A stretch of DNA of 64,000 bases. Source: Kitasatospora sp. MAA19 (lineage in GTDB: Bacteria > Actinomycetota > Actinomycetes > Streptomycetales > Streptomycetaceae). A program made the translations under genes and the position numbers. This document shows, one piece after another, positions 35,213 through 43,555 of the stretch. Numbering within the stretch: position 1 is the first letter of the stretch; each line of letters starts with the position of its first letter. The stretch covers positions 184,567 through 248,566 of the forward strand of contig NZ_JARXYZ010000012.1 of NCBI RefSeq assembly GCF_029894125.1. Direction: 5' to 3'. Below the pieces are notes generated by a model. That model was not told the DNA's origin. It ran no database searches and was given only the letters and a program-made list of their open reading frames with translations.

Positions 35213-36277
35213 TCAGGCTCCGGCTTCGGCCTCGAACCGTACGGAGAGCAGGGAGCGCAGGGGGACTTCCGCGTCCTGCCGCGGGCTGCGGATGACGAGC
35301 CGGTTGTCGAAGGCGGCGGTCAGCAGGCGTTCGGCCAGGGGCACGATCAGGTGCTTGGCCCAGCAGCGGGCGCCGTCGAACCCGAACGGCATGAACCCGG
35401 GCGTCTTCTCCGGGTCCGCGACCCCGGCCCACCGCTCGGGCCGGAACTCCATCGGGTCGGTCCAGTAGTCGGGATGACGATGCATCAGGAGCGGGAAGAG
35501 CGCGACGTTGTCCTCGGGGCGGATCTCGGGATGCAGTTCGGTGTACGCGTCCCCGCCCTTGCGGTACAGCATCCACGCGGGCGGGAGCAGCCGCAGGGTC
35601 TCCCACAGGACCGGGGTGAGGTCGGCGCGGGCTTCCTCCTGCTCCCGCGCCGGTCCCATGAGCCACAGGGCGTTGCCGGCCAGGGCCGCCACGCCGTCGC
35701 ACAGGGTGGCCGTCGCCCGCCGGTACATGGCGATGGCCTGCTTCCGCTCCAGGGTGCCGGAGGCGTTGCGGATCAGCTCGGCCAGCGCGGTGGAACTGCC
35801 GTCAGGGCCGGATCCCGGCCAGACGGTGACGGCGTGGTCGACGATCCGGGAGAGGGTGTCGGAGCGGGTGATGCCGCGCTTCGACAGCAGGGAGACCGGC
35901 AGGGGGTCGGAGGAGAACAGCCACCGGCGAAGGTAGGAGGTGGATGCGTAGGGCCAGGCGCCGGACAGCCCGCGCGCCGGCGGCGGCGGGTTCCGGATGC
36001 CCGCCATGACGTCCTGCCCCAGCGCGCGGATCGTCCGGGTCGCGCTGTCGTGGTGGATGTCGGCGCCTGCGGCGGGCTTGTAGACCGAGCGTTCCGTCGA
36101 CAGCACGGGGCGCGCCGCGACGATCTCGGCCATCAGATGGCAATCGGAGACGCCGACCGTGGTCGCGTCGATCCGGAATACCTTCTCTTCCCGGGTCAGC
36201 AGGTCCTGAATTCGCGGGGCGTACACGACGGAATGGTTGCGAACCACTGTCGGCGCCATTTCTTCCACTTCTTCCAC
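35213..36277 (-). CDS. cytochrome P450, probable RiPP-modifying
   Basis: About 354 residues from GTG 36277 (GGAGG 10 nt upstream); an ATG at 36259 is the alternative. It has the ExxR motif in WETLRLLPP (Glu226, Arg229), the PERW segment FRPERWAG, and the haem-binding loop PFGFDGARCW with Cys305. It is shorter than most bacterial P450s, and the I-helix region (DGVAALAGNALWLMG) lacks a clear acid-Thr pair. The 27-residue peptide gene lies 129 bp upstream on the same strand. In atropopeptide-type pathways one P450 cross-links aromatic residues of such a peptide, which is the likely role here. Confidence 0.85.
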   Translation of the reverse strand: MEEVEEMAPTVVRNHSVVYAPRIQDLLTREEKVFRIDATTVGVSDCHLMAEIVAARPVLSTERSVYKPAAGADIHHDSATRTIRALGQDVMAGIRNPPPPARGLSGAWPYASTSYLRRWLFSSDPLPVSLLSKRGITRSDTLSRIVDHAVTVWPGSGPDGSSTALAELIRNASGTLERKQAIAMYRRATATLCDGVAALAGNALWLMGPAREQEEARADLTPVLWETLRLLPPAWMLYRKGGDAYTELHPEIRPEDNVALFPLLMHRHPDYWTDPMEFRPERWAGVADPEKTPGFMPFGFDGARCWAKHLIVPLAERLLTAAFDNRLVIRSPRQDAEVPLRSLLSVRFEAEAGA

Positions 36278-36405
36278 GAGAATCCCGCCTCCATGGAACG
36301 GCGATGAAATGCGGTTCCCGGGGAAGGCGGAGGGAGGTCGGGGCACTCTGCGGCGCCGGCGGAGGCAGCAATGGCTTGGCCGCTGCCTCCGCCGACCGTG
36401 GTGCG

Positions 36406-36489
36406 TCAGATCACGTGCAGGATCCACGCGTGGTTGGCGAGGTCCTCGTCCTTCTTGAACTTCTTCACGAGCGCCTTGATCTTCTTCAT
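36406..36489 (-). CDS. 27-residue RiPP precursor peptide (P450-modified type)
   Basis: Too short for routine gene finders. ATG 36489-36487 with GGAGAA 5 nt upstream, stop TGA 36408-36406. The leader is strongly basic (MKKIKALVKKFKK), then DEDLANH, then the C-terminal AWILHVI. Trp22 and His25 are the only aromatic side chains of the presumed core. Lys-rich leader, short length, hydrophobic/aromatic C-terminus at the very end of the protein and a P450 gene directly downstream match the architecture of atropopeptide (tryptorubin-like) precursors. Known cores are richer in Trp and Tyr, so this would be a divergent member. Confidence 0.8.
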   Translation of the reverse strand: MKKIKALVKKFKKDEDLANHAWILHVI

Positions 36490-36762
36490 GGCTTCTCCAA
36501 TCTCGGGATTGCAGGCACGGCTAACGGGTGTGGCCGCGCTGTCGGTGAAATTCGGCATTCCGATCCGGAAGGCCGAACGGCTTCACCTGTCTCTGGACCT
36601 TAACCGAAAAGGGGTCTCTCTGACACCCCTCCGACAACAGATGTCCGACTCTTTGCGCAACACTGACGGCCTATTCGATGGGCAAATCGTTATAACCTTT
36701 TCCGGCGATTCGCGGCGGAGGAATCACGGCGGGGGGACCGGGAGAGACGCGGGTGGGGGACC
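36490..36762. other. leader and promoter region of the P450-RiPP genes
   Basis: 273 bp, A+T-richer than its surroundings, no gene on either strand. It must contain the leftward promoter of the peptide gene; no clean operator was recognised. Confidence 0.45.
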
Positions 36763-37042
36763 ATGCGTGGTATGGAGCTGAGGATCGAGGCCACCGACCT
36801 GCCGGGGCGCGAGTGCGGCACCGGGCCCGGGTTCCCCGGGTACCGGGACATCCACGTGGCCGTCCGGCGCCGGGACGCTGTTCCGCCGGGCGAAGCTGCT
36901 GCTGGCGGCGGTCGACCGGGCGACTGTCGAGGAGGCCGTGGGCACCGGGCTGCTGGTGGCCCGGCTCGGGCTGACGGACGCCAAGGGGCACCCGCTGTGC
37001 GCGGCCGTCCGCCCGCCGGTGGTCACCTGGGCGGCGGGGTAG
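36763..37042 (+). pseudogene. DUF5990-family gene with internal deletion and frame change
   Basis: The 5' part encodes MELRIEATDLPGRECG and FPGYRDIHVAVRRRD, the start of DUF5990. After about base 36870 the matching frame shifts: TLFRRAKLLLAAVDRATVEEAV and GLTDAKGHPLCAAVRPP, the DUF5990 C-terminus, are read in another frame up to TAG 37040-37042. The middle of the domain (roughly 50-70 residues) is missing. The two ends are well conserved, so the deletion is recent. The function of the family is unknown. Confidence 0.65.
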
Positions 37043-37054
37043 CCGGAGAAAGGG

Positions 37055-37084
37055 GGAGGGCCCCGCGTCGCCGCGGGGCCCTCC
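37055..37084. terminator. terminator between DUF5990 remnant and collagenase gene
   Basis: GGAGGGCCCCGCG-TCGC-complement, perfect 13-bp stem between convergent genes. Confidence 0.8.
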
Positions 37085-37136
37085 TGGTGCGTCGGTGCTC
37101 AGTTGTGCGTCATGGCGGTCAGTCGTGCGTCGGCGC

Positions 37137-39407
37137 TCAGTTGTACGTCGTGGTGACGGTCACGCCGCCGAAGCCCTGCTGGGCGTAGAGGCTGAAGTAC
37201 ACCCAGCCGGACGGCGGGTTGGTGATGGTGAGGGTCTCGCCGTTGCCCGCGTTGGCGGACTTGGCCAGGTACGACCCGGTGGTGGCCCAGGCGCCCCCGT
37301 TGTAGTAGAGGTCGGCGTTGCCGGTGCCGCCGCTGGTGGTGATGGTCAGCTGCTTCACGCCGGCGGGCAGGTTGAGGAAGCTGTAGCTGTAGTTGCCGGT
37401 GGTGGCTGCGACGCCGTCGCGGCGGCAGTTCTTGTCGAACTGCCGGGTGTCGCCGGCGGTGCAGAGCGGGGCCTGGCCGGTGGGCAGCGAGCCGCAGTTG
37501 TCGGCGCCGCAGGCCTTGAGCCAGGTGGCGAAGTCGGCGTCGTACCTGGTGCCGATGGTGGTCTTGAGCAGGGTGCGGGCGCCGTTCCAGTCACCCACGC
37601 GGTACTTGGCGAGCAGCGCGTCGACGTCCTGCGGGTGCGACTGGAGCATGTAGCGGACGGCCAGGTAGCCCCAGTTGTAGACCTTGGTGGAGTCGGAGTT
37701 GTCGTAGGTGTTGTCGAAGAGGGTGCTCAGCGCGTAGGTGCCCTTGGCGGCCTGCGCGACGGCGTCGTCGTAGTGGACGCCCCGGTAGCTGTACGAGACG
37801 TACTCGGCGAGGCCCTCGACCCACCAGACGGTCGGGGTGGTCATGCCGGCGTCGAAGTCGCCGTAGAAGTCGTAGCGGCCGTCGAGGTAGTGGGTGTACT
37901 CGTGGTTGAGGTTCCAGATCTGGAAGGCGGGGCGCAGCCAGGAGGCCTCGTGCGCGATGAAGCGGGCCTGGTTGCCGGCCTTGGCCGGGTCGCCCTCCTC
38001 GTACATGCCGCCGTTGTCGACGGCGATGCCGTACATCTCCCAGGCGTAGAGGCTGTAGTTGTAGTAGTCGTCGAAGACGACGACCTCAAGGCTGGTGTTG
38101 TTGTCGTTGGCGACCGGGCCGTTGTCCTTGACCACCTTGTGGAAGAACGCGTCCTCGTTGATCAGGCTGGTGCAGGTGTCGGCGAGCTGCTGCGCGGTCA
38201 TGTCCTGGGCGCGGATGCGCAGGTTGGCGTTGCAGGTGTGGTCGACGGTGAGCACGAGCGGGACGAGCCGGGTGGGCAGGTCGCAGGTGCCGTAGAAGGC
38301 GCAGTTGCCGGTGTCCTTCTTCTCCGCGAACCAGACCAGGTTCATGGTGAGCGGACCCGTGTTGCCGACCAGCGGGTAGCGGTTGACCAGGTCCTTGACG
38401 ATCGGCCGTCCCTGGGCCTTGAGCGCGTCGACGGCGACCAGGTTGCCGATCTGGATGCCGATCGAGGTGACCAGGTCGGAGCCGTTCAGCTGGGCGCTGT
38501 TGCGGGTGACGAAGGACGCCATGGTGGTGGCGAAGGAGGGGTCGGCCTGGAGGGCGGCGGTGAAGGCGGGGAGGTCGAAGCCGCGCTCGATGACGGTCTT
38601 GGTGTTGGCGACGGCGGTGGCCATCGAGCCGGTCCAGGCGCCGGTGTAGTCGGTCAGCAGGCGCTTGACGACGCCGGTGTAGCGGGCGTTCTCCTGGGCG
38701 CTGTCGATCAGGGTGACGGCCTCGGCGAGGGTGGCGCCGTTGGCCTCGGTCACGTCCTTGCTGTGCGGGGCGGCGAAGAAGCCGTCCAGGGCGCCGCGGA
38801 TGGCGGTCTGCAGGGTGGTGCCGTACGGGCCGACCACGTCCGCGTGGTTCCACTGCACGTAGTAGCCGGCGCGGAGGAACAGGACCAACTGGCCCACGGA
38901 GGTGGAGTCGTCGCCGGGGTAGGCGGCGGACGTGTCGCGCAGGGCGTTGGCGACGGTGGCCATCTGCGCCTCGTTGAACGCGGCCTTGGCGTCGTTGCCG
39001 GTCAGGTTGAACAGCGTGTTGACGCAGTCGAGGCCGGCGGCCTTGACCTGCTGGACCAGCGCGGCACCGGAGTTGCCGGTGAAGGCGGAGACATCGCAGG
39101 CGGCGGCGGCCGAGAGCTGCTTGGCGGCCTTGGCGTCGGCGTGGGCGCCGGTGGCGCTGCCCGCCGCCGGAGCGGTGGCCTTGGCCTGGGCGTCCGAGGC
39201 GAGCGGGCGCGCGTCCTTGGGCGTGTCGGGGGACTTGGGCACGGGGACGGAGCGCGGCGCGGCCGCCTTGGCGGTGGGGGCCGGGACGGCTGACGGGGCG
39301 TCGGCCGCGTGGGCCTGCGGCGCGAACAGCCCGAGCGCGAGGAAGAAGGCGGCGCCAAGCGCGGGCAATCTGCGCGCCTGGGCCGTGGATATCCGGAAGG
39401 GACGCAT
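37137..39407 (-). CDS. secreted M9-family collagenase-like metalloprotease
   Basis: 756 residues from ATG 39407. Signal peptide with AHA cleavage near LFAPQAHAAD, an Ala/Lys/Pro-rich linker, an activator-like helical region, the M9 peptidase domain with NLNHEYTHYLDGRY (HExxH zinc site) and EGLAEYVSYSYRG (third ligand Glu), and a C-terminal pre-peptidase domain (YSYSFLNLPAGVKQLTITTSGGTGNADLYY). It would degrade collagen-like or other proteins outside the cell. A longer in-frame start at 39491 adds a non-signal extension and was rejected. An inverted repeat at 39469-39491 lies in its promoter region. Confidence 0.9.
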   Translation of the reverse strand: MRPFRISTAQARRLPALGAAFFLALGLFAPQAHAADAPSAVPAPTAKAAAPRSVPVPKSPDTPKDARPLASDAQAKATAPAAGSATGAHADAKAAKQLSAAAACDVSAFTGNSGAALVQQVKAAGLDCVNTLFNLTGNDAKAAFNEAQMATVANALRDTSAAYPGDDSTSVGQLVLFLRAGYYVQWNHADVVGPYGTTLQTAIRGALDGFFAAPHSKDVTEANGATLAEAVTLIDSAQENARYTGVVKRLLTDYTGAWTGSMATAVANTKTVIERGFDLPAFTAALQADPSFATTMASFVTRNSAQLNGSDLVTSIGIQIGNLVAVDALKAQGRPIVKDLVNRYPLVGNTGPLTMNLVWFAEKKDTGNCAFYGTCDLPTRLVPLVLTVDHTCNANLRIRAQDMTAQQLADTCTSLINEDAFFHKVVKDNGPVANDNNTSLEVVVFDDYYNYSLYAWEMYGIAVDNGGMYEEGDPAKAGNQARFIAHEASWLRPAFQIWNLNHEYTHYLDGRYDFYGDFDAGMTTPTVWWVEGLAEYVSYSYRGVHYDDAVAQAAKGTYALSTLFDNTYDNSDSTKVYNWGYLAVRYMLQSHPQDVDALLAKYRVGDWNGARTLLKTTIGTRYDADFATWLKACGADNCGSLPTGQAPLCTAGDTRQFDKNCRRDGVAATTGNYSYSFLNLPAGVKQLTITTSGGTGNADLYYNGGAWATTGSYLAKSANAGNGETLTITNPPSGWVYFSLYAQQGFGGVTVTTTYN

Positions 39408-39468
39408 CTGTGGGGGCCTCCGGGGCTGTTGAGGGTCGTCGTGCGGTTGGGGCACACGAGCACCTGAT

Positions 39469-39491
39469 GTGTGACATGTAAAATGGCACAC
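39469..39491. promoter_or_regulatory. inverted repeat upstream of the collagenase gene
   Basis: GTGTGACAT-GTAAA-ATGGCACAC, 9-bp arms with one mismatch, 62 bp before the start codon. Its size and form suit a dimeric repressor or activator (GntR- or CRP-like). The regulator is unknown. Confidence 0.45.
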
Positions 39492-39578
39492 GGAGTAACG
39501 TGGAGGGAAGATCCGGGAACGGATTTTCGACCGGCGAGACCTAACCGTTGCCGGGCCGTCGTCTGATCGGACGTGCCG

Positions 39579-40652
39579 TCAGGCGGCAGCGGCACGCACC
39601 AGCGGCGTCAGCGTCGCGAACTCCAACGGCGCCGACGGATCCACCGACAGGTCCGCCGGAGCCGGTTCGGCCCCGGCGCGGACCAGCAGGTCGCCGATCG
39701 CCGCGACCATCGCCCCGTTGTCCGTGCAGAGCCGCAGCGGCGGCACCCGCAGCGCGATCCCGGCCGACGCGCAGCGCCGTTCGGCCAGCGCCCGCACCCG
39801 GGAGTTGGCCGCGACCCCGCCGACCACCACCAGGGTGCCGATCCCGTGGTCGGTGCAGGCCCGCACCGCCTTGCGGGTCAGCACGTCGGCGATCGCCTCC
39901 TGCAGCGCGGCCGCCGCGTCCGGGACGTGGGGTTCGGCGCCGGCCGTCCGCTGTGCCTCCACCCAGCGGGCGGCGGCGGTCTTCAGCCCGGAGAAGGAGA
40001 ACGCGTACGGGTCGTCCCGCGGCCCGGTCAGCGGCCGGGGGAGCCGGACGGCGGCCGCGTCTCCCGCTCGCGCCGCGCGGTCGATGGCCGGCCCGCCGGG
40101 GTAGGGGAGCCCCAGGATCCGGGCCACCTTGTCGAAGCACTCACCGGCCGCGTCGTCCAGGGTGTCGCCGAGGTGGACGATCGGGTCGCGGGTGAGGTCG
40201 CGCACCAGCAACAGCGAGGTGTGCCCGCCCGAGACGATGAGCACCACGCACGGGTTCGGCAGCGGCCCGCCGTCCAGCGTCGCGGCGGCGACGTGCCCGG
40301 CGAGGTGGTGCGCCCCGTACAGCGGGACGCCGAGCGAGAACGCGTAGCCCTTCGCGGCGGCCACCCCGACCTGGAGGGCGCCCGCCAGCCCCGGACCGGT
40401 CGTCACCGCGACCGCGCCGACGTCCTTGAGCGTCAGTCCGGCCCGCTCCAGCGCTTCCTGGACCACCGGCGTCATCGCGTGCACGTGCGCCCGGGAGGCG
40501 ATCTCCGGTACCACCCCGCCGTAGCGGGCGTGCTCGTCCATCGACGACGCCACCGCCTGTCCGAGCAGCACGCCGTCCCGGACCAGGCCCGCGCCGGTCT
40601 CGTCGCAGGAGGACTCGATCCCCAGCACCACCGGCGATCCGGTCACAGCCAC
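39579..40652 (-). CDS. tsaD: tRNA N6-threonylcarbamoyladenosine synthase subunit TsaD
   Basis: 357 residues. Signature GIESSCDETGAGLV, metal-site histidines in SRAHVHAMTPVV, nucleotide loop IVSGGHTSL and C-terminal VVGGVAANSRVRALAERR. It installs t6A at position 37 of ANN-decoding tRNAs together with TsaB, TsaE and TsaC. The usual neighbours (tsaE, tsaB, rimI) are not next to it here, so it is either a relocated single copy or a second copy. Start is GTG. Confidence 0.94.
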   Translation of the reverse strand: MAVTGSPVVLGIESSCDETGAGLVRDGVLLGQAVASSMDEHARYGGVVPEIASRAHVHAMTPVVQEALERAGLTLKDVGAVAVTTGPGLAGALQVGVAAAKGYAFSLGVPLYGAHHLAGHVAAATLDGGPLPNPCVVLIVSGGHTSLLLVRDLTRDPIVHLGDTLDDAAGECFDKVARILGLPYPGGPAIDRAARAGDAAAVRLPRPLTGPRDDPYAFSFSGLKTAAARWVEAQRTAGAEPHVPDAAAALQEAIADVLTRKAVRACTDHGIGTLVVVGGVAANSRVRALAERRCASAGIALRVPPLRLCTDNGAMVAAIGDLLVRAGAEPAPADLSVDPSAPLEFATLTPLVRAAAA

Positions 40653-40735
40653 TCACCCTTGTCACTCATTACATCTTCCGGTGACCATTGTGCCCGACGA
40701 GACGTACGGAATAAGCAGGAGCCCATACTTCGTTC

Positions 40736-40752
40736 CTGCAAGTCATACGCAA
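40736..40752. promoter_or_regulatory. Nur-box-like site upstream of sodF
   Basis: CTGCAA-GTCAT-ACGCAA fits the form TTGCAA-N5-TTGCAA bound by the nickel regulator Nur at sodF in Streptomyces coelicolor. It ends 57 bp before the sodF start. Confidence 0.55.
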
Positions 40753-40809
40753 TAGTGTTGTCCCGGCACGATCACCACCGTTCAACCCGCCGAAAGGGGC
40801 CGTGTCCTG

Positions 40810-41412
40810 ATGGGCACCTACTCGCTTCCCGACCTGCCGTACGACTACTCCGCGCTCGAGCGGGCGATGTCCCCCGAGATCCTGGAGCTGCACCACTCCA
40901 AGCACCACGCCGCTTACGTCAAGGGCGCGAACGACACCCTGGACCAGCTCGCCGAGGCGCGCGACAAGGAGCAGTTCGGCGGCCTGGTCGGCCTGCAGAA
41001 GACCTTCGCCTTCCACCTGTCCGGCCACGTGCTGCACTCCCTGTTCTGGCAGAACCTCTCCCCGGAGGGTGGCGACCGCCCCGAGGGCGAGCTGGCCGAC
41101 GCCATCACCGAGCACTTCGGCAGCTTCGAGGCCTTCCACAAGCAGCTCACCACCGCCACCACCGGCGTGCAGGGCTCCGGCTGGGGCATCCTGTCCTGGG
41201 AGCCGCTGGCCAAGCGCCTGATCGTCGAGCAGGTCTACGACCACCACGGCAACGTCGGCCAGGGCACCACCCCGCTGCTGGCCTTCGACGCCTGGGAGCA
41301 CGCCTACTACCTGCAGTACCGCAACGTCCGTCCGGACTACGTCGAGAAGCTCTGGGACGTCGTCAACTGGCAGGACGTCTCGTCACGCTTCGCGGCGGCC
41401 AAGACCGCCTGA
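40810..41412 (+). CDS. sodF: iron-type superoxide dismutase
   Basis: 200 residues of the Fe/Mn-SOD family. Metal ligands: His in HHSKHHAAYVKG, His in AFHLSGHVLHSLFW, and Asp/His in FDAWEHAYYLQYRN. GSGWGILSWEP is the second-domain signature. In Streptomyces the Fe enzyme SodF is repressed by nickel through Nur while a Ni enzyme replaces it; the Nur-box-like site upstream supports this control. Monocistronic with its own terminator. Confidence 0.93.
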   Translation: MGTYSLPDLPYDYSALERAMSPEILELHHSKHHAAYVKGANDTLDQLAEARDKEQFGGLVGLQKTFAFHLSGHVLHSLFWQNLSPEGGDRPEGELADAITEHFGSFEAFHKQLTTATTGVQGSGWGILSWEPLAKRLIVEQVYDHHGNVGQGTTPLLAFDAWEHAYYLQYRNVRPDYVEKLWDVVNWQDVSSRFAAAKTA

Positions 41413-41427
41413 TCGGTAGCGGGTGAC

Positions 41428-41465
41428 GGAAGGCCTCGGACCGGTCGGGCGGTCCGGGGCCTTCC
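41428..41465 (+). terminator. sodF terminator
   Basis: 16-bp stem GGAAGGCCTCGGACCG with one G-U pair and a GTCGGG loop, followed by CCTTG, 15 bp after the sodF stop. Confidence 0.8.
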
Positions 41466-41653
41466 CCTTGTGCCCCAAGGGGCGTCCCGCGAAGGCGGGT
41501 TCGCGCCGGACACGGCTGAGGTGCCGATCCACTGGCTCGATTCAACCCGGCGTTCGCCCACGGGCCGCGTACGGTCCGTATGCTCGGGCCACTGTCGGTG
41601 ACCGGCGGTCGACGGCCGCCCGGCCTGTCCGCTCCTGTGCGAAAGGCCGTGCG

Positions 41654-42685
41654 ATGGCCCCGCGTCTCTCCCTCGTCGTCCCTGTCTACAACGTCGAGCG
41701 CTACCTCCAGGAGTGCCTGGACTCGATCGCGGCGCAGACCTTTGGGGACTTCGAGTGCGTCATGGTCGACGACGGCTCGACCGACGGCGGCCCGGCCATC
41801 GCCGAGGAGTACGCCGGACAGGACCCGCGCTTCCGACTGGTCCGCCAGCACAACCAGGGCCTGGGCGCCGCCCGCAACACCGGCCGACGCCACCTCACCC
41901 CCGGCACCGAGTACCTGGCCTTCGTGGACAGCGACGACACCCTGCCGCCGCACGCCTACCAGCTGATGACCGGCACACTGGACGAGACCGGCTCCGACTT
42001 CGTCGCCGGCAACGCCCTGCGGCTGCGCACCACCGGCCTCAGCCCCTCGCACGGCCACCGCCGCCCGTTCCGCGAGACCCGGCTGCGCACCCACGTCAGC
42101 GAGTTGCCCGCCCTGGTCACCGATCGCACCGCCTGGAACAAGGTCTACCGGCGCTCCTTCTTCGACGGCGCCGGCCTGTCGTACCCCGAGGGCATCCTCT
42201 ACGAGGACGCTCCGGTCAGCGTGCCCCACCACTTCCTCGCCGATCGGGTCGACGTGCTCGCCGACCCGATCTACCACTGGCGGGTGCGCGAGGACGGCGA
42301 CCTCTCCATCACCCAGAGGAAGACCGACCCGCGCGGCCTGGTCGACCGGGTCCGCTCGATGGAACTCGTCCGCGAGTGGCTGCTTGCCCGCCCCGAGCCC
42401 GCCTTCGCCGAGTACCTGCGCGCCTACGACCGCAACTGCCTGGTCGAGGAGATCCCGATGTTCTTCTGGACCGTCCCGGACGGCGACCGCGCCTACCGCG
42501 CCGCCTACCAGCAGCACGTCAGCCGCCTGCTCCAGGCCATCGGCCCGGAGGCGCAGACCGGCCTCAGCCGCCAGCTCCGCCTCAAGTACCGCCTCACCCA
42601 GGCCGACTCCATGCACAGCTTCGTCGCCGTCCAGCGCGCCCACCGTCTCGCCCGCCGCACCCGCCAGGCCATCGGCCGCCGCTGA
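41654..42685 (+). CDS. family 2 glycosyltransferase
   Basis: 343 residues. GT-A fold start RLSLVVPVYNVERYLQECLDSI, VMVDDGSTDGG nucleotide site, GLGAARNTGRRH, and the DxD metal site in FVDSDDTL. TDRTAWNKVYRR and EGILYEDAPV are typical of GT2 enzymes that act on wall glycopolymers or polysaccharides. Acceptor unknown. The ATG at 41654 is preferred because the upstream extension is non-coding in character. It stands alone, with no other sugar genes next to it. Confidence 0.9.
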   Translation: MAPRLSLVVPVYNVERYLQECLDSIAAQTFGDFECVMVDDGSTDGGPAIAEEYAGQDPRFRLVRQHNQGLGAARNTGRRHLTPGTEYLAFVDSDDTLPPHAYQLMTGTLDETGSDFVAGNALRLRTTGLSPSHGHRRPFRETRLRTHVSELPALVTDRTAWNKVYRRSFFDGAGLSYPEGILYEDAPVSVPHHFLADRVDVLADPIYHWRVREDGDLSITQRKTDPRGLVDRVRSMELVREWLLARPEPAFAEYLRAYDRNCLVEEIPMFFWTVPDGDRAYRAAYQQHVSRLLQAIGPEAQTGLSRQLRLKYRLTQADSMHSFVAVQRAHRLARRTRQAIGRR

Positions 42686-43027
42686 GCCGCCTTCCGCGGC
42701 GACAACGGCGGGGCCGCCCCGGTCGTGCTCGCGTTCCTGCGCGTCGGTCGACACCGCGCATCGCTCTCGTGCTGCTCCTGACCTGTATGGACGCCGAAGC
42801 CCTGTTCCGCTGCCCGCCGCCGGGGTGAAACAACGAGACCTCGCTGTGGAATTCGTTTCGCTGCAAGGAATGTGCTACCCACCCACATAACGTGGCCCAC
42901 CGGGTTGCATCCCCTTCCGGCATCCCCCGGCGGGTGTAACGCGGTCGTCTATCTGCCTGAGAAGACCGATCCCGGATCGGTCCTGGACCACACCGTCCCG
43001 TGCGGCTGGGGACGTGTAGAAGGAACG
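42686..43027. other. intergenic region, 342 bp
   Basis: No gene recognised. It holds the promoter of the cupredoxin operon; a GGAAT element near 42868 followed by ACATAACG could be an ECF-type promoter but is not strong evidence. Confidence 0.4.
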
Positions 43028-43555
43028 ATGGCCATGAATGCGAACTCCTCTGCGCCGGTGTGGCGGTCTCGTACGGCGTGCCTGGTCGCCGTTGCCGTTG
43101 CCGGAGCACTGGGACTGCTCAGCGCGTGCGGCGGATCGTCACATCCCAGCCCCGCCGGCGCGCTGAGTCCCGGCCCCGGCCAGACCCTGCCGGGATTTCC
43201 CGGTGCCTCCGGAACGAGCGGTACGGTCGCGGTCAGCCCACTGCCAACCACGGCCTCGACCTCAGCCACCAGCGGCCAGCCGTCCGCTCCGGCGGCCGCC
43301 AACGCGGTGACGATCAAGAACTTCGCATTCTCCCCGGCCACGCTGACGGTCAAGGCGGGCACGACGGTGACCTGGACCAATACCGACTCCGACGCTCACA
43401 CCGTCACCAGCAAGCAGGGATCGGGCGGGCCACTGCAGTCGGCGGCCCTGGCCACCAACGACACCTACAGCTACACGTTCACCCAACCCGGCACCTACCC
43501 GTACTACTGCACCATCCACCCGTTCATGACCGCCACCGTGGAGGTGACCCCATGA
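43028..43555 (+). CDS. cupredoxin-domain lipoprotein
   Basis: 175 residues. Lipoprotein signal with LSAC lipobox, a Ser/Thr/Pro-rich linker of about 60 residues, and a plastocyanin-like domain: NAVTIKNFAFSPATLTVKAG, ligand His in SDAHTVTS, and YYCTIHPFM giving Cys, His and Met. It is a type 1 copper electron carrier on the outer face of the membrane. ATG 43028 with AAGGA upstream. It overlaps the metallophosphoesterase start (ATGA). Confidence 0.9.
   Translation: MAMNANSSAPVWRSRTACLVAVAVAGALGLLSACGGSSHPSPAGALSPGPGQTLPGFPGASGTSGTVAVSPLPTTASTSATSGQPSAPAAANAVTIKNFAFSPATLTVKAGTTVTWTNTDSDAHTVTSKQGSGGPLQSAALATNDTYSYTFTQPGTYPYYCTIHPFMTATVEVTP

Noticed and set aside
34137..35702. 521-residue version of the JmjC protein
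   Set aside because: The extension overlaps the P450 gene in another frame; ATG 35153 starts the recognisable domain.
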